Origin: Sphagnum compactum
Taxonomy: Eukaryota; Bryophyta; Sphagnopsida; Sphagnales
DNA length: 64,000 nt
Direction: 5' to 3'
Assembly (NCBI GenBank): GCA_965153455.1
Contig: OZ234499.1
Location: 15,992,271-16,056,270, forward strand
The notes beneath the pieces are model-generated. The model saw only the letters and a program-made list of their open reading frames with translations, made no database searches and was not told the origin of the DNA. The translations under genes and the position numbers were made by a program. Position 1 is the stretch's first letter. The number at the start of each line of letters is the position of its first letter. This document shows positions 27,100 to 41,879 of the stretch, piece by piece.

Positions 27100-30000
27100 T
27101 TATTGCATCTGTGATACATAAATTTATCTGGTCCCGGCGGTTGATAATAGCTTCAAAATTTTCGGAAATCTAACTGACTGGGACATACAAGTTCATTTTC
27201 TTATCAAAAAAGCTCTTCACAATTGAATACTTACTCTTTTTTTTTTGAAGAGCATTTTCTCTTGACAAAAATTCCAATAGAATTGATTTTTTTTACATGT
27301 GATTAAAGAATATTGCTATGCTAACCGTCACTTTATTGTGCAAAGCATGTGATAACTCACAAGTCGCATTCTAATATCGAAAAACTGTTTAAACTTGTTT
27401 GCAATTGACAAATCAATTTTCTCGCGCTAATAACTTCTTATTTTGTTGCTAAGTGAAGACGTTTAAATGGTTTTGAGGGGGTAAATTATGTCACTTTTTA
27501 GGGTTTTTTAATTGCAAAAATGTATCATTCATTTGATCTTGTTTTCATCATCAATCACCTATCCTTTTAATTATCCATCATTTAGCATAATCATCATTCG
27601 GCCTTTTCGTTTTCCATAATTTTGCATAATCATCAAATCTTCTTTTCAATTCACATTTAATTCAATTGAAACGAGATATGATGCACATTGTTATAGACAA
27701 TATTAAAAATCTACTCATGATTACAATGTTTTTTTTAAAAAAAAAATCTTTGAAAACACACAAATATGATAAGATACCTTTCCATTCCCCTTTAGGTAGG
27801 ACTAACTAAACAAATTCTAATTTTGAACTTTTTAAAGGACAACTTGATCGAAATTAAGTAATGATTAAGTTGTTGCTTATTATGTTGTGTAAGGTGACAA
27901 GTGAGCGTAATAGGCAATACTACGACCATTGGCTTACGTAAATAATTTTGAACCATAATTATGCGTGTGAATTTCATTTAAAATTTTAAAATTTTAATTC
28001 AATTCAATTTTAATTAAATTTTAATTTTAAAACTCAATTTAATTTTTTAATCAATATTTTGTTTAAAAATTAGTCATTTGTGACAGAATATTCTTTTCTT
28101 CTTTTCTTTCTTCTTTGCAGTGCGAAGTTTCGCTAAAAAATAAATAAATAAATAAACTTGAATTTTGAAGGTGGTGGTGAATGAATGACCAAAATAATAG
28201 AACAAAAATTGACAATAGTAATAATAAATCAAAAAAGCCAAGAAAACAAGCACTCTGGAAGCAGGACTTGTACACAAATATTTGCAGACTTTCTAACAGC
28301 ATGAATAGAAGAGAAGCAGTGGGGTAATCAATCTATTGCCAGATCCATGATGTGCGGGACCTAGAGCTGCTGCAGAAGACATTAAAAGTTTTGAGTACTA
28401 GACTAGTGTACAAAGAAATTCAGTTGTCCAGCCCAGCTTTAGAATTGTATTAGTGTAGTTGCAGACAATCAAACTAGCTTTACTACATAGAGCTTTAAAA
28501 TGTTAGATCAATTGCAAGTGAGACTGATTCAGAAGTATCATCAAACCCAATGAAGTTTTAATTTTGTTGTCTGTGTGACCCCAGAGTGAAGAGCCTTCAT
28601 AGCATCAGTATTGATAGATGCTAGAGCATCAAATCAGGTGAATAGTTTGCCCCAGAGGCCAAGAGACTTGACTTCATCTGTTGTCTGTGTTACTTTTTTT
28701 CCTTGCAATTAGTTTGTAGAATACATTAGTCTACCTAACCTATCTTGTACGGCTTTATCTGTCTTTCATGATTTTGTTTCAATCTGTCATTGAAGGGCAG
28801 AGCTAAGTATCATGGAACAATGAGCTCCTTGTTTGTGGTTATCACCGCTCTTGAAAAGTTCACTCCTGATACATACGCAAGAAAAAGTCCTTCATGCTGC
28901 CTGAGTTGTTGAATGAAAAAAACAGCATCCACAAAAGGGGGAGGATCCATTGGGTAGGAGAGGATGCAAACTCTTTACACGCCTGCAAACAAACTCATAA
29001 TAATCACAATCGCTTACTTGTAAGTTGTGAGAGGTGACATACTAGAACCCGATGATCACGGAAAAAGTTTTGGATTTATGGAATATACTTTCGTAGTTAA
29101 ATAAAAAAATAAAAAAAATTAAATTTAAATTTCACTTTGAAAAAATATGAGAAAGAGATAAGCATAATGGTAAAGGAGATGGGAGGTTTAATATCAAGTT
29201 AATGATATTTCGTCCCCCTCCCTGCCTTTTTATTTTTCTCATATGTTCCCAAATGATTTTCAATAGTTCATCATTATTTATGTCAATCTCAATATTGATT
29301 TTGGTACATAACATGGACATGAAAAGGCACATGTTATTGTGTACCTATTTTCATGGTTTGTTTTAGAAAAGGTGTTGAAGTAATAAAATTATTTTGAATA
29401 ATAATTTTTTGAATCATATATACCTGTAATGATGTTATTATAACCACTTTGAAACCATAGACCCTGGATAAGTCCAAAGAACATGAGTGCAGAAAGAGCA
29501 ACGTGTGAGGATGGGTTAAGTAGAGTGATCAAATGTTGAATTTCCTTCTTAGAAACATCAAATTGTGCCTTAAACTAAGCTTCAGATTAAGCTTCTTCTT
29601 CGAGTGTTTTGTCTTTATCCAAAAAAAATTATTGCCGTTTTTTGACTAAAGAATTGAGATTTTTTTTCCTATTGTGAATTCTACGTCATTTTGCTAACCT
29701 TTTGCAAAAAAAAAATTGCCACATTTTATTATATCACAAAACTGAAAAAAAAAAAAAAAACCCATCATCTTTGTCTTCGTCTTCTAACATAAATGCAATT
29801 GTTTATTATCATATTTTTTTGAGTTGCTCATATGGAAAACAAATCCTTTTTATGAAAGACAAGGCAAAAATGGTTTTGTTCTCTTCACAAGAACTTGAAT
29901 TTTCTTTGATACTTTAACACTTGGGTTGTGTCCGTGATATTTTGTCATCCATACTGACATTGGCATCTCCTGATTGTAAGTTAGTTTTGCCCAAGTTTTG

Positions 30001-30900
30001 CCCAACTTGGCTAAAGTTGAATGAGGCCAAACCCCCTGCCCACCTTACCCCGCATACTCCGGGCGCTTACTCCCCCCAAGAAAAGCGACCAAGATCAACA
30101 AAACAACAGAACATGCCAGCTACATTCAATTTTGAACAGGTCCCCCACTCTTTGCAGAAGCTACAATTTTTAACACAAGACAAAAGTGGGAAAAAACACA
30201 TCGTACTCAACTTTCTTTATTTTTGGGAGGATGTGGTGACCTTCAAAATTATCACAAATTCTCATTGTGAAAAAATGAAACATTTTTGTATACATTAACG
30301 CTAGGGTTTGTGCCACCCCCATTGGTAAAAATCAAAGAGCGCATTCATTTTTATAAACAAAAACCCCTTTGCGATTTGCATGTCTTGCGCATGGGCCGAC
30401 CACATGCAAAAGACATGCAACATTTTAGTACTAGTTCACTAAGGCAACTCTTCAAAAAGAATTCAATGCACCAATTTGAAAACAATCTCATTGGTCACAA
30501 AGTCTTTCTCCACACCCCCTCTATACGCACAACAAGCTCATAAGACTACCTATTACAACCATTACAAGTGTTCGTTAACTGAAGAGTACTCCTCCTCCTC
30601 CTCAACACAATTCAAGGTGCCCATTCTTAAACACTCATTGGCCACATAGCCTAGCATACAAATGTTTTCCACGAACCCTCTATATTTGTGTATATCCTTT
30701 TAACCCTATTTGTATATAGGGACAAGAGTTATAATATTAGCGAGTTAATAAATAGTGGGTGTTAAACATATGTGAAAAAAGTTATTACGGGCAATGAAAT
30801 TGTTGGAACTTGTGGTCTAATTTATATTTTTTCCCTTAGTTATTTGGAATGAACTGACAGTTAAATGTGTAATAGGGTTTGGTGGGTTTATGAAAATTTT
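27100..30900. other. AT-rich intergenic DNA
   Basis: No supported gene. Contains TTTTAATT-rich tracts near 27980-28040, an AAAT run near 28139-28155, and A runs near 29743-29760. ORFs at 29921-30298 (+) and elsewhere show no domain. A minus-strand stretch at about 28805-28930 reads as an uninterrupted peptide for some 40 codons but resembles nothing I know. Confidence 0.45.
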
Positions 30901-31020
30901 AAGGATATTGTGGTTAGATTTATTATAGAGTATCATAGTAGCTTAAGGGATTTTGGGCCCTAGGTAATAATAATAGGTCTATTTTCTTTCATATGAGGAT
31001 GTCTCAAAGATGATATTTTG
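30901..31020 (+). repeat. Dispersed ~110-120 bp element, copy A
   Basis: Starts AAGGATATTGTGG, carries TAGTAGCTTAAGGGATTTTG, then CCTAGGTAATAATAATAGGTC, and ends AGATGATATTTTG. Copies B (39452-39557) and C (45548-45655, minus) share this order throughout. Confidence 0.85.
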
Positions 31021-34000
31021 AAAATTATATTTTTGCATGGTGAAAAATATTTGAGTTAAGGAATTCCGTAAATTCTTCTTTTGCCTTCAAGATACGTTTT
31101 TTTCATGTAGATGGCAAGAGGCCACAATGTAACTAACACACCCCTTGTTTACACTTAATACTAGAACCCTTGTCTGTATACTTTTCCCAAAGGGTAATAA
31201 AATTGGCCTCATCATCACACCCACTATGTCGTCACCAGCACTGTGAGTACTACTCACACAGACAGCAGAATTTGAAGTATGTACACACAAACCACATGCG
31301 GAGATTCTTCCCCGAATGGGTATAATAACAAAATGCACTTCAACCAAATGAGACTTTATCTGAACCTTTTGTGTATGTGTGTGTGTGTGTGTGTATGTGT
31401 TTGATTTGTTGAAGGAAAAAACCTTCAGGAAACACAAGTTTAAAATAGTGAGCTGATAAGAAACCTTCTTTCTTGCGGTTGGTAGAGTCGTCTACTTTAG
31501 CAATCCAAATAATTGTCAGGAAGTCCACTACCAAACCGACAGCATGCTCTCAAAACACACACACACACACACAATATGATAAAGCCACGACTACTACTAC
31601 TACTCCTACTGGTGCACTACTGGTAGTCCTCAAACTGGTATTGGAGAGCTTGTGTGTATGTCAGATCTCACTTGTTTTTGCAAAGCAAATCTTCTTCCAC
31701 CCGAAAAAAACAAAACCCATGAATTGACTCAGCCTCTTCGGCTTTACAGTAAGGCCAGAATGGAATGAACTAGCAACCCCATGAGGCCACCATGCAAGAT
31801 GGATGGATGATATGTGAACAGGAAACACTTTTTCATTGTATTCCATAGCTGCTAACCATGGTGAAAATCCATGTACTAATCATACACGTGTATAATATAT
31901 TTACTTAATAGTTGTCAAGTCAAGTGCATTACCTAAACACCTACCTATGTAATAATCAATTACATTGATAATTAATTACCTAGGTATTACCAGAAGGAGG
32001 AAATACAAAGGTTTTACAGAAGAAGGTTACGAAGGTGAAAAAAACTTCATAAGTTAGTTGTTCATCCTAGTTCATGAGTCATAACCAGTTTGGATGGATG
32101 GATGGTGGTACACTCTCGTGGGTGCCGCCGGTTCATTGATGAAACCTCAAGACCGTGAGTTTGTCGAATATATATAAAGGTTTGCTTGAGTTGAAGCATC
32201 CTTTATCCTTTTAAGATGACCCACAAAGGTGGCTTATATAAACATAACATGTATTATGGACCGGGGCCTAGTTCCTCCACCTACGAACACTTTCGTGTTA
32301 TATTCTACTCTTTGATATGAGTACTAGTAGTGTTGTTGAGTAGTGACCACCACCAATCACACCTAGGAAATGAACAAAGAACCTACAACAAAAAAGTACC
32401 CAAATGAGAACCCAACCCAAAAAGCTTGTTATTAGGTAGACCTTGAATCCCTAACTCCAAAAAACCCCCCAATAAGTGGCCTCTGACCTTGTGCCTTCCT
32501 TGGGCTGCACACCAAGCTTTCCTTAATTGAAGGGATGATCATGGAAAAGTTCTCCCCTGAAGAAGAAGAAGAAGGAGGAGGTGGAGTCAATTTTGTGGGC
32601 CTGCAATCACTATTGGATTGAGGGATGTAGGTCCTTTTTCTTTCCACACCAGATTGACCAAACAAATTGAAGAAATTTTTTTTTAATTCTTGTGTTCATC
32701 ATATGTTCTCATATTTCCCAATGATGTTCCTCAAATTTTCAATTGGGTTTTTCATGATGTTCTCAAGATTCCTAAGGGTGTTCTCAATAGTAAGTATCTC
32801 TTTTTTTTTCCAAGAACAAAAAAAGATTACTACAAAAGTTTGAAAATGTCAAGACTAATACAAAGTAGTCTATTTCTACACTCTAAATTATAAAAAGGTG
32901 TTTCAAGATTCAAAACATCAAGGACAATAATGTGGAAAAATAAAACCCCAAACTTTTAACTAACAACACCTAATGATATAGTTATTTTAATCCATATATA
33001 TATATACACACACACATCTCACACATTCCATGTCATTTTGATTTTGGATTGTGCAATTAATGATGTTCATATATTCTATGTGGATTGTTTTGAAATGTTA
33101 GGTGTGACAACACAAAAGAAAAGGAAGAACATTCAAAAAATAATTTGTATATTTTTTAAGTTTTGCCCAAACTAAATGAATAGTGACTTTCTTTTGCCAA
33201 AAATAATTATGTTGTAATTAAAAAGTTCAATTTTTTACAATGTTTTGTGCTTATAATGTTATGCATTTCTCCAACAAGAGAGAGTTTTTATAACATGCTA
33301 CCTAGGAACTAAATCAACAATATTGTATGCTACCAAAGCTGCAAAGATCACACCATAAAATGCAATTCGTAAGAGACTATTATATGTACCACACACCAAA
33401 AATGGCAATATCTACATTAAAATGCAAAAAACTCAAGTTAAATATTCTCATGCTAAATTTTGAAGATGCTTCAAATATTCAATTCCCATATTTTTTAGCT
33501 ACATAAATATATAACAATGTAAATGGTTGGTGCAACAATTGCTTTGACACATACACAAATCATGATACTTAATAGCTTTAAGCCCAATCAATTATAAATT
33601 ATCTGAAAATCATAGCTCCAATATGTTTCAATTTTTTAAAATGTACATTTCATGCCTTTGAACATTTGATAAATTACAACAATGGTAAATGCAACAAAGA
33701 AAACAAAATATTCACTTGATAATGGCTCCCAATATCATGAGGACACAACTAATCTTGAATGTTGGTCTTCAACTTAATGTATCAACAATGGTTCCACTAA
33801 ATGCACAACCTAGAAAAACACTTGGAGAGTGACACTCACAACGAATCTTACAAACCACCACTCGTTTATTAATTTTGAGAATCCACCAATGTTCCCAAGG
33901 ACACCCATATCCTTACATTTTACTTTAATGACAAGAGGACCGAATACAAAAAAGATAATGTAATCATTAACAACCCTTGTACAATGTCATTGCATGTAAA

Positions 34001-37000
34001 TCCTTCCTTATATATTAGAGTGTTACATTCGCTACCTTGCAAAACTAAGAGAACTTATGTTAAGATCCAACACTCTTCAAAATGTTTTCTATATACAACC
34101 TTGAGCACAATATCACCAAGCAATGCAAATTTGACAAAATCTCCAAACCCACATCAAGCTCTTATATTTCTCATATTGTTTTCAGAGAACTTTGAAATAG
34201 TGGAACTTTAATAAAACTTATAAACTCACTAAATAACCTAGCCAATTGATCATTAACTAACATTGAAAAGCACTAGAAAGACAATGATTGATGTATGCAT
34301 GATCATGGGGGTAAACATGTTGATTTTGGATCCTCAAAAGGAAAGCTTTCAAAAAACTTCAAAAGCAAAGCAATGCAAACAAACTACAAACATGTGTTCT
34401 TGCAACACCGAAATCACAATCAATATATGAATTCATGAGACTCCTCAAAGGCAAACATGCAAAGACAACTTGCATTTGCCTATTTTGTCATGTGCTTAAA
34501 AATAGAATATTTGTCAAATTTTTAGAATATTTTTAAATAATGATTTACAAGTCAACATAAACTTCTTATGACCTAAAAATTTGTTACAAGTTATAGTATT
34601 ATGTAAATGTGTAAATTATGATGATTATATTGTTTTCAAAGCATTTCAATTCAATCATTAACTACAGTGCTTCAAAAGTGTTTTAGAATATTTTATATTC
34701 ATTATATTCATTTCAAACTTATCCAAATGTTTCCATAATATATCAAACACAATGTTATATAAGTAAATCAAACATTTTCAACATCAACTTGATGTACCAC
34801 TTGAAAACATGTCAAATTAACCATTGGTTACACTTCAGGTGGGTCATGTTTTTATGTTTACACCAAACATAAACATATGCCATTAACAAAGAATAATGAA
34901 AAATACAATTATTAATATATAGCATGGAATTTAAAAGTAGTGTGCAAAATGGGAACCATATTTTGAAACTATGAATATTGTGGCTAATGATGGCCATGGC
35001 CTAGATTTTTATTTCTATTAAGAATATTATTTTAAATTGAAATTTGAACTTGAAAAATGATTGTGATGCTATGAAATGCCTATAATCATCAACAAATGAC
35101 GAAATGTTGGTCAATGATGTAAACATTTTGTGGACAATGATGAAGGGATAGCCCATTTATGTGACACGAAAGACCAACTTTGTTGGTGTAAGTGTGGTAG
35201 AGTAATGCACAAAGCTTAGTGTCTCCATCACAATGGGATGATATTAAAATTTTGCCCCTTTTATTATTACTTGGAGACAAATTTGGACATTTTTTTACAA
35301 ATTATTATCAATAAATGTTAAATCTACCTTCTGATGCCACCTATTATTATTTCAAAAAATATATTTAAGTTTTTAAAAAATAAATTAAGCACAATTTTCA
35401 ATATTGATTTGAGCCTAAGTTCTTACTTAATTCTAGAATTGATGGGTTGTCACATTTATAAATCCATTGTAGCTCAAGGTTCAAAATTCAAATCAATGTT
35501 GTCTAATATGTTTGTGATCTTGTTACATGTATTGTTGTTGATGTGGGTTTTGAGAATTCACCCAATACAGTAGGTGTATGTAGCAATACCATTTGCAAAC
35601 ATGTATTATCCCATTGTTAGATTTTGCCAACCTTTTATGTTACCAAATGAGACTAGTTTTTGATTTCAAAATATTGTTGCCAGTTCGTAGTATCGCAACC
35701 ACCATTCACAATGCGCATTGGGTGCCCATATACTAATAGTGATTTGATGAATAATGGTTCTAAAACTTGTCTATTGTACTTTAAGGTTAATTTCCAAATT
35801 GGACAAAATGTTTTTTTTTTCAAAAATTAACTTTTTGTTTTTTTAAATTGAAATCATTATTTTTTCATGATCTACTATGATATTGTCATATGAGGAATGA
35901 AATTATTTGGATTGTAACTTACAATCACTATTTACATTTTCAATACCTTGGCTTCATATTTTTCACAAATTTTTTTTTCATTATTTCAAATATTAATGAT
36001 GAAATTCACCCTAGGGTAAATTAATCATAATTTTTTTTTAAAGGAAAAATTAATGATAAATTACTTTGATGTGTTTTTTGAACTAATATACAATGTTAGT
36101 ATTTTAATATTGCGTTATTTTCTAATTATTTTCTCACATTTTGGATATAAGTCTTTAGAAAATGAAAAAAAAAATTATTTTTAGGGTTTTTTTCTGAAAA
36201 AAATTAAAAATAATAAAATAAACCACATCTAAATTTAGGCTAAACCCAAAATAACTTATTTTGGCACTTTTGTAAAAATGTTACAGCCCATGAGGACATT
36301 TGCCACTTAATATTAATTAATGTTAGGGATCCTTCTTAGTGGACCTATTTTAGAAATTTGAAACACAAAATGACTTGATTAGTTCATATATTTGTAACCT
36401 TTATTATTGTTCACTTCACCTTCAACATCCATTTCAAAAATTGGTTTTCTTTTTATATATTGATTTAAATGGAAAGGAAAACATAAACATGTTAGTAATA
36501 TTAGGAATGGTTGAATGATAACAAAAGGCTATGGGTTGAAAAATGATAAACAAATTTGTAATGATTAAATAAATGAAAGGAAAAAATGTTGTTGAATATT
36601 GTAGAACAAGTGCAACTTAAAACCTCTTTTCTTGGCATTATTGAAGGAATTATATTTGATATGTCCAAAGTAATCAAATTGCACAAACATAAAAACAAAT
36701 TGCAAGTTGAATGAATGAATGAATGAATGAATGATTAGGGGAATTTGAAATGACCAAAAAATGCAAAAGGCACACATTAGAATGTGACCAAAAAAGGAGG
36801 CAATGTGGGGTTACATTTGTTTATCACAAATTATCAAAGGATGTTTAGCGAGAGTCCAAAGAGATTCTTAATGCATAATAACACACTACTGCTAGTAACA
36901 TCTTTCAAGTTGCACACTCACATGTATGCACCTTTTTACAAACTCTCTTTAGCTCATTACCACGACTCAACCAAAATTAGTCTATTGTGTTTCATGGGAC

Positions 37001-39451
37001 AAATTCTCATCTAGACAAGTAGCAACAAAAATCCACAAATATGCGTCTTGTCCCACACACCGCTTGGATTACTTGATCATTTGATAGACATCATGAAAAT
37101 AGATACATATATCAACATTGAAGTCTCGATGAACTGATGTAGTAGAAATTTTTTATTCAAGTGACACCCAAAAATTGAATAGATGCATACACTTGCAATA
37201 TATTTCTAGAGTTGCCCCTCACAACTTCTATTTATTTTGCCCCGATTAGTCTCTTTTTCACACCTCCTCATCATTTTCCACTTCTTAGAACTTATCGGAA
37301 CCTTCTAAGAACTAAAACGCTTGTTTCCAAGAATTATTAATCTTCCTTCTAACATGCATTTACTCTTTTACAAATTAAAAAAGTTGTTGGTGTCTCCATC
37401 ATGTTCTCCCACACATTTAATTATAGCAACCCGAAGGCTCCATGCATTTCATTCATTATCTAGCCCAAATTTTGGTTATGAGCAATTTGATTATTCATTT
37501 ATTGGCTTTTCCAAAAAACTTAACATCCTTATTTTTGCATCACAAAAACCCAATTTTTTTTTAAAGAACATGATGATAATGTTAATTTTGGGGTTCACTA
37601 TAGGATTGTGTGATTTAGGGTACCATATTATTGGGATGGAAACAATTGGTATGGGCAAAATAACATTTTAGAACCTAGATGGCAAATATACTCATGACAA
37701 GTAAAAATGCACATAACATTTTGTATAATGTTTCAATGGTCAACATGCAATGTGAAATGATAAAAAATATTTGATAAAGTTTAATGATGCTTTAAAATGC
37801 ATTTTGAAAAGTTTCAAGTGTTTTATGTTATTGTGGCAAAGATTAGGTGGGTTGATTGTTCAATCTAAATGTCTGAATACCGCACTCCCTTTCCAAAATA
37901 CCAAACCTAATGAATCAATTTAGTTTTAGTCAAGTTTATGATGTACGCATTCATCACATACATAATTTGTTTTTCTTCCTCTCATAACATGATATGTAGT
38001 CTACTTGCTATTACTTTAATACCATGTTCAATCATACTTTAAACTTTGTTAGCAAATCATTTCATACCTTTAGTGCCTACTTTGGTGAGATGCACACTTT
38101 TGACCTATACTGAAACAATGATTCTCCAAGTGCCCTTGGACCAAGACAACACTACATGAAAATTGACTAGCGTGAGTACTCAACATAATCGAAGAAAACA
38201 CGTTAGTCCAAAAATTCGTGTATATTATTAAACCGAAGGTTACGATAGGCTTGCACATGCATTCCCTACCTATTATTTGATCTTTTCCACTTCTAATTGC
38301 ACACATTGATTCCCCGAGTACCATTCATTAGGTTAAAAATCGTCATGTGGGTTCTAAAACTTTCCATAAGCTTATCTATTATGCATCAAACCTTGTAGAT
38401 AAACCTTAACACATGATGGCTTAGTACATACTATGTAGAAATTAGTTTCAACTATCCAAAAAGAAAGAAAAAGAGTAGCAACAAGATCTGAACATTCATA
38501 TGTCTATTATATTCATTGAAATAGTTTTGATCCCAACAAAAAAAATTCAAAATTTTGAACCGCTAGTCCATGTACTTAAGAATCAAAATCGAAACCATTG
38601 ATTTTCACCCATAAAACCAAAGAACTAGAAAACATTGGTTTTGATTTTGGATTGTCTCAAGGAATCAATAAACACGTAATCTTGAATGGGAAAAATATTA
38701 TTGCAAGGTCAATGGGCTTGAAATCACTTTTTCCCATTGGCCAACTAAAATGATTTGCCATGTGGTGACTTATGACATATCAATTGTCTTTCACATTATG
38801 TATATTGTCCACTTTTCATGCTATTGGGTGAGGGAATAATTAACATGTTGGATGTGATAAGCAATGATCCATGCCCAAATAGAAGGGGTGGGTGGAGATA
38901 CTTTAAGAGCAAGTACATGGATGAATTACATTTGCACAAAATACTTTGGATGAAGTACAATATTTATAGGTTAGTTTGAGTTCGTAAATGTTGTTTTGGT
39001 TTGGGAAAACACATCCTCTATGGTTCTATGGTAAGGTGGGTGAGTTAGATTTTGACCTTAAATGTTACTTTTGGAAGGGAGGGGAAAACTTTTTTTCATA
39101 CTCTTCAACTTTAGGGCTGAAAATGTTAAAAGATACCAAACCTAAGGTAAATATAGTTGAAAAAAAGTGTTGTCACCGAACTTTAAGCTGAGGTGAATGA
39201 ATACTTAATTAAAACAATGGCAAAAAAAGAAGAAACAAAATTTCAGGTTCAAAGTTTGATATAGAATGGCTTGTAAGATTATGGTAGGGCTACTTGGACT
39301 AGGTGTTTAGGTTTAACAAGAAAACAACTATCTAGGAAGCATGTGCCCATGGATCCTTTGACAAGACTTGGGGTAGGAACCGAGTGATGTTTTATGTTTG
39401 ATGGTATTATGATGGTTCTCATAGAGGATTTATTGGCCTTGCCTACCTGGC
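31021..39451. other. Long AT-rich intergenic block
   Basis: Roughly 8.4 kb with no gene I can support. Simple repeats include TG/CA runs (31373-31396, 31556-31573), a GGATGGAT run near 32092, a GAAGAAGAAG run near 32560, TA/CA at 32995-33017, and an AATG run at 36708-36734. ORFs are short and AT-driven. The minus-strand ORF at 32432-32665 is Pro/Ser-rich with no recognised domain. No transposase, integrase or RT motif was found here. Confidence 0.5.
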
Positions 39452-39557
39452 AAGGATATTGTGTTTAAATTCATTATAAAGTATAGTAGTTTGAGGATTT
39501 TGGCCCCTAGGTAATAGGTCTATTTTTATATGAGGATTTTTGAAAGATGATATTTTG
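39452..39557 (+). repeat. Dispersed ~110 bp element, copy B
   Basis: Starts AAGGATATTGTGTTTA, contains GAGGATTTTGG and CCTAGGTAATAGGTCTATTT, then TATATGAGGATTT, and ends AAGATGATATTTTG. Same orientation as copy A, with two short internal deletions relative to it. Faces copy C across 6 kb. Confidence 0.85.
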
Positions 39558-41879
39558 GCCTCCTCCTTGAGAACTTTCCAAAGAGACCAAGAATGTGATC
39601 TGAAGCATCCCAATTTGGTGGATCTCATTGATACAAAACAAAACGAAACGAAACAAACAAACTACCTTGCTTCATAGAGAGATGTTGGTTTAAGCCAATA
39701 AATATCATTTGACCAATATCTTTTCAAAGAAGCAAGTTGTAAAATGCATTCCAAAATAAAACAATTACTTTTGATTGACTCAAGTGGGTATTTTAAAATA
39801 CTCTCTCATCTTATAATATCCCAATTAAAATTATGTTTTTGGGTGAAGATTGTTAAACACTTATAAATCATAAGTATTGGATATGATAAACATCGCTAAA
39901 GCTTCAAATATGGGCTATGGGTGAAGTTGCTTGGAGTTTAAAAATAAATAAAATCAACAAGGAGCAAAACAAAAACAACAATTTGATGCAAACTCTTGTT
40001 TGATTTTGATGATTAAATAATAAGGGGTGTGTCACATTGTGGCCTTGCCATTTAGATTAAAAAGGATTGCAAGGCAAAAGAAGAATTATGGAAACTCAAA
40101 TATTTTACCATGCAAAAATATAATCTTCAAACACTCCTTTAAGAGAAACCAAAATCCTTCAAGATATCATAATTCTATAACTAATCTCAAGTTTCAACAC
40201 AAGACAAAATGTTTTTTTCTCCTTGAAGATCTTCAAACTTGGTGTTCATAGTTTTTTTTTTTTTTTGTTAAGATTGTTTTGTACCTTGGTAGTGGTCTTC
40301 TCCTTTGATGATTTGTATGCAAACTAAATCATCCTATCGCAGGTTTTTTTCTTTCATAAAGTCACTTTATCTTCACCCTGTCTTTGGGCTTCCTTACACC
40401 CCCTAACCCCTCTTTTAGTGGTATCTACAAAGTAAGGAAATTTTATTAAATCTCAATATGAAATATCTATACTTTGTTAAACACCTTCACGTACAAATCT
40501 TAGTTTTAAAGAGCATCTTCTTTGCCATGTGGTTACTGGACCATGATAAATATGGATTTTGTATTCTTCTTTAATAAGATTACTTTGTATGCTTGTGGTT
40601 TTCAGAGGTCTGGGATGATGAAAACACATTTCAAAACCAAATAGTATGTGTTAACTTGAATTGTCTTGCAAGGAGTTAGGGCTTTCATCTAAGGTTTTTG
40701 CTTAATTCATCTGGGATTTTGACAAAGCACCCAACAAACTCAGTCATGCTAAAACCCACATCCACCCCTTTCCCTAGAAAGAAGAACTAGAAAGGAGAAG
40801 AAGAACCAGTGGCAATGAGGGTTTAGGTCTCCTAAACTTTTTAGATTTTTTTAACATAGTGAAACATACAAAAGCAACCACTTTTTGGAGCAACAGAGGT
40901 GGATAGTGACGACAACAACATCAACATCAATAAACAACAAGACAACAAAGGTAAAAAGTTAAGGGAAGATAGGCTTTGTGTTTTTTTTTGTCTGGGTTTT
41001 GTTTTGTGGTGGGTCCTTTTTTATACTTTCACCAAACCTAGAAAGTTTTTTATTTCCAATAATCTGGTCATTATATTCAAACTAAGCACAATAAAGAATT
41101 TTTACTACAGAGAGAGACTTCTCCACAATCTTGGTTTTTCTTGGTTCTTGTCATAGTCCTAGAAAAATAACAAAGGAACAACAAATATATATATATATAT
41201 AAATAAATATAGATAAATATAAATGAGTTGCAAGTGTGAACATGTCAATATTTAATGGCTACTCATTCACCAATAATATTTTTCTAAGATGTTTTTTTAA
41301 AAAAGCAAAAGATTAAATCTAGGGTGTTTTTTTGGTACTGAAGTTGGGTGTTACACTAATTGGGTAGTCCAAAGAATAGAAGATTAGAAGTTTTTGGACC
41401 CTAATTCTTGCACTATAGTTTTAAAAAAAAAATATAGGTTGTGTCAAACCCAATAGAGTAAGGATGGTGATGTTGAAAGTTACGTCAAAATTAAAGTTCA
41501 ACTATATTTTGAAATATGATTTACTTATTTGAAATAATTCATTATTTTTTTCCATTTGATCTACCCATTCTTATGTGGTTGGCTCTATAGGTTTAAAATT
41601 ACCGTGTTGAAATAGGCAATCTTAAAACTTGGGACCTATCTATAATTGTGCAAATAGGTCCCAATCTAAAATTTGGATATTAAAGTGTTTAATTTTTGTT
41701 GAATTTAATAGTTTAGTGATTGTGACACATAGGCCCATCACAAAGTTAAGGTTTGACCTTGGCATAATGCCTTAACAAAGGATTTCTTGAAAATTTTCTT
41801 ACCTTTTATCTTTCATTTTGTTTAATATTGTGTGATTAACTTTGTAGATTTAAGATTGCGTTATAATGGTAGGCAATTT
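39558..41879. other. AT-rich spacer before the retroelement relic
   Basis: No domain-bearing ORF. Contains an AAACG/AAACAA-rich run near 39635-39662, a T run at 40250-40266 and a TA run near 41187-41200. Base composition changes near 41880, where the plus strand becomes markedly C-rich. Confidence 0.45.

Noticed and set aside
29921-30298. 125-codon plus-strand ORF
   Set aside because: Reads through AT-rich non-conserved DNA and shows no family features.
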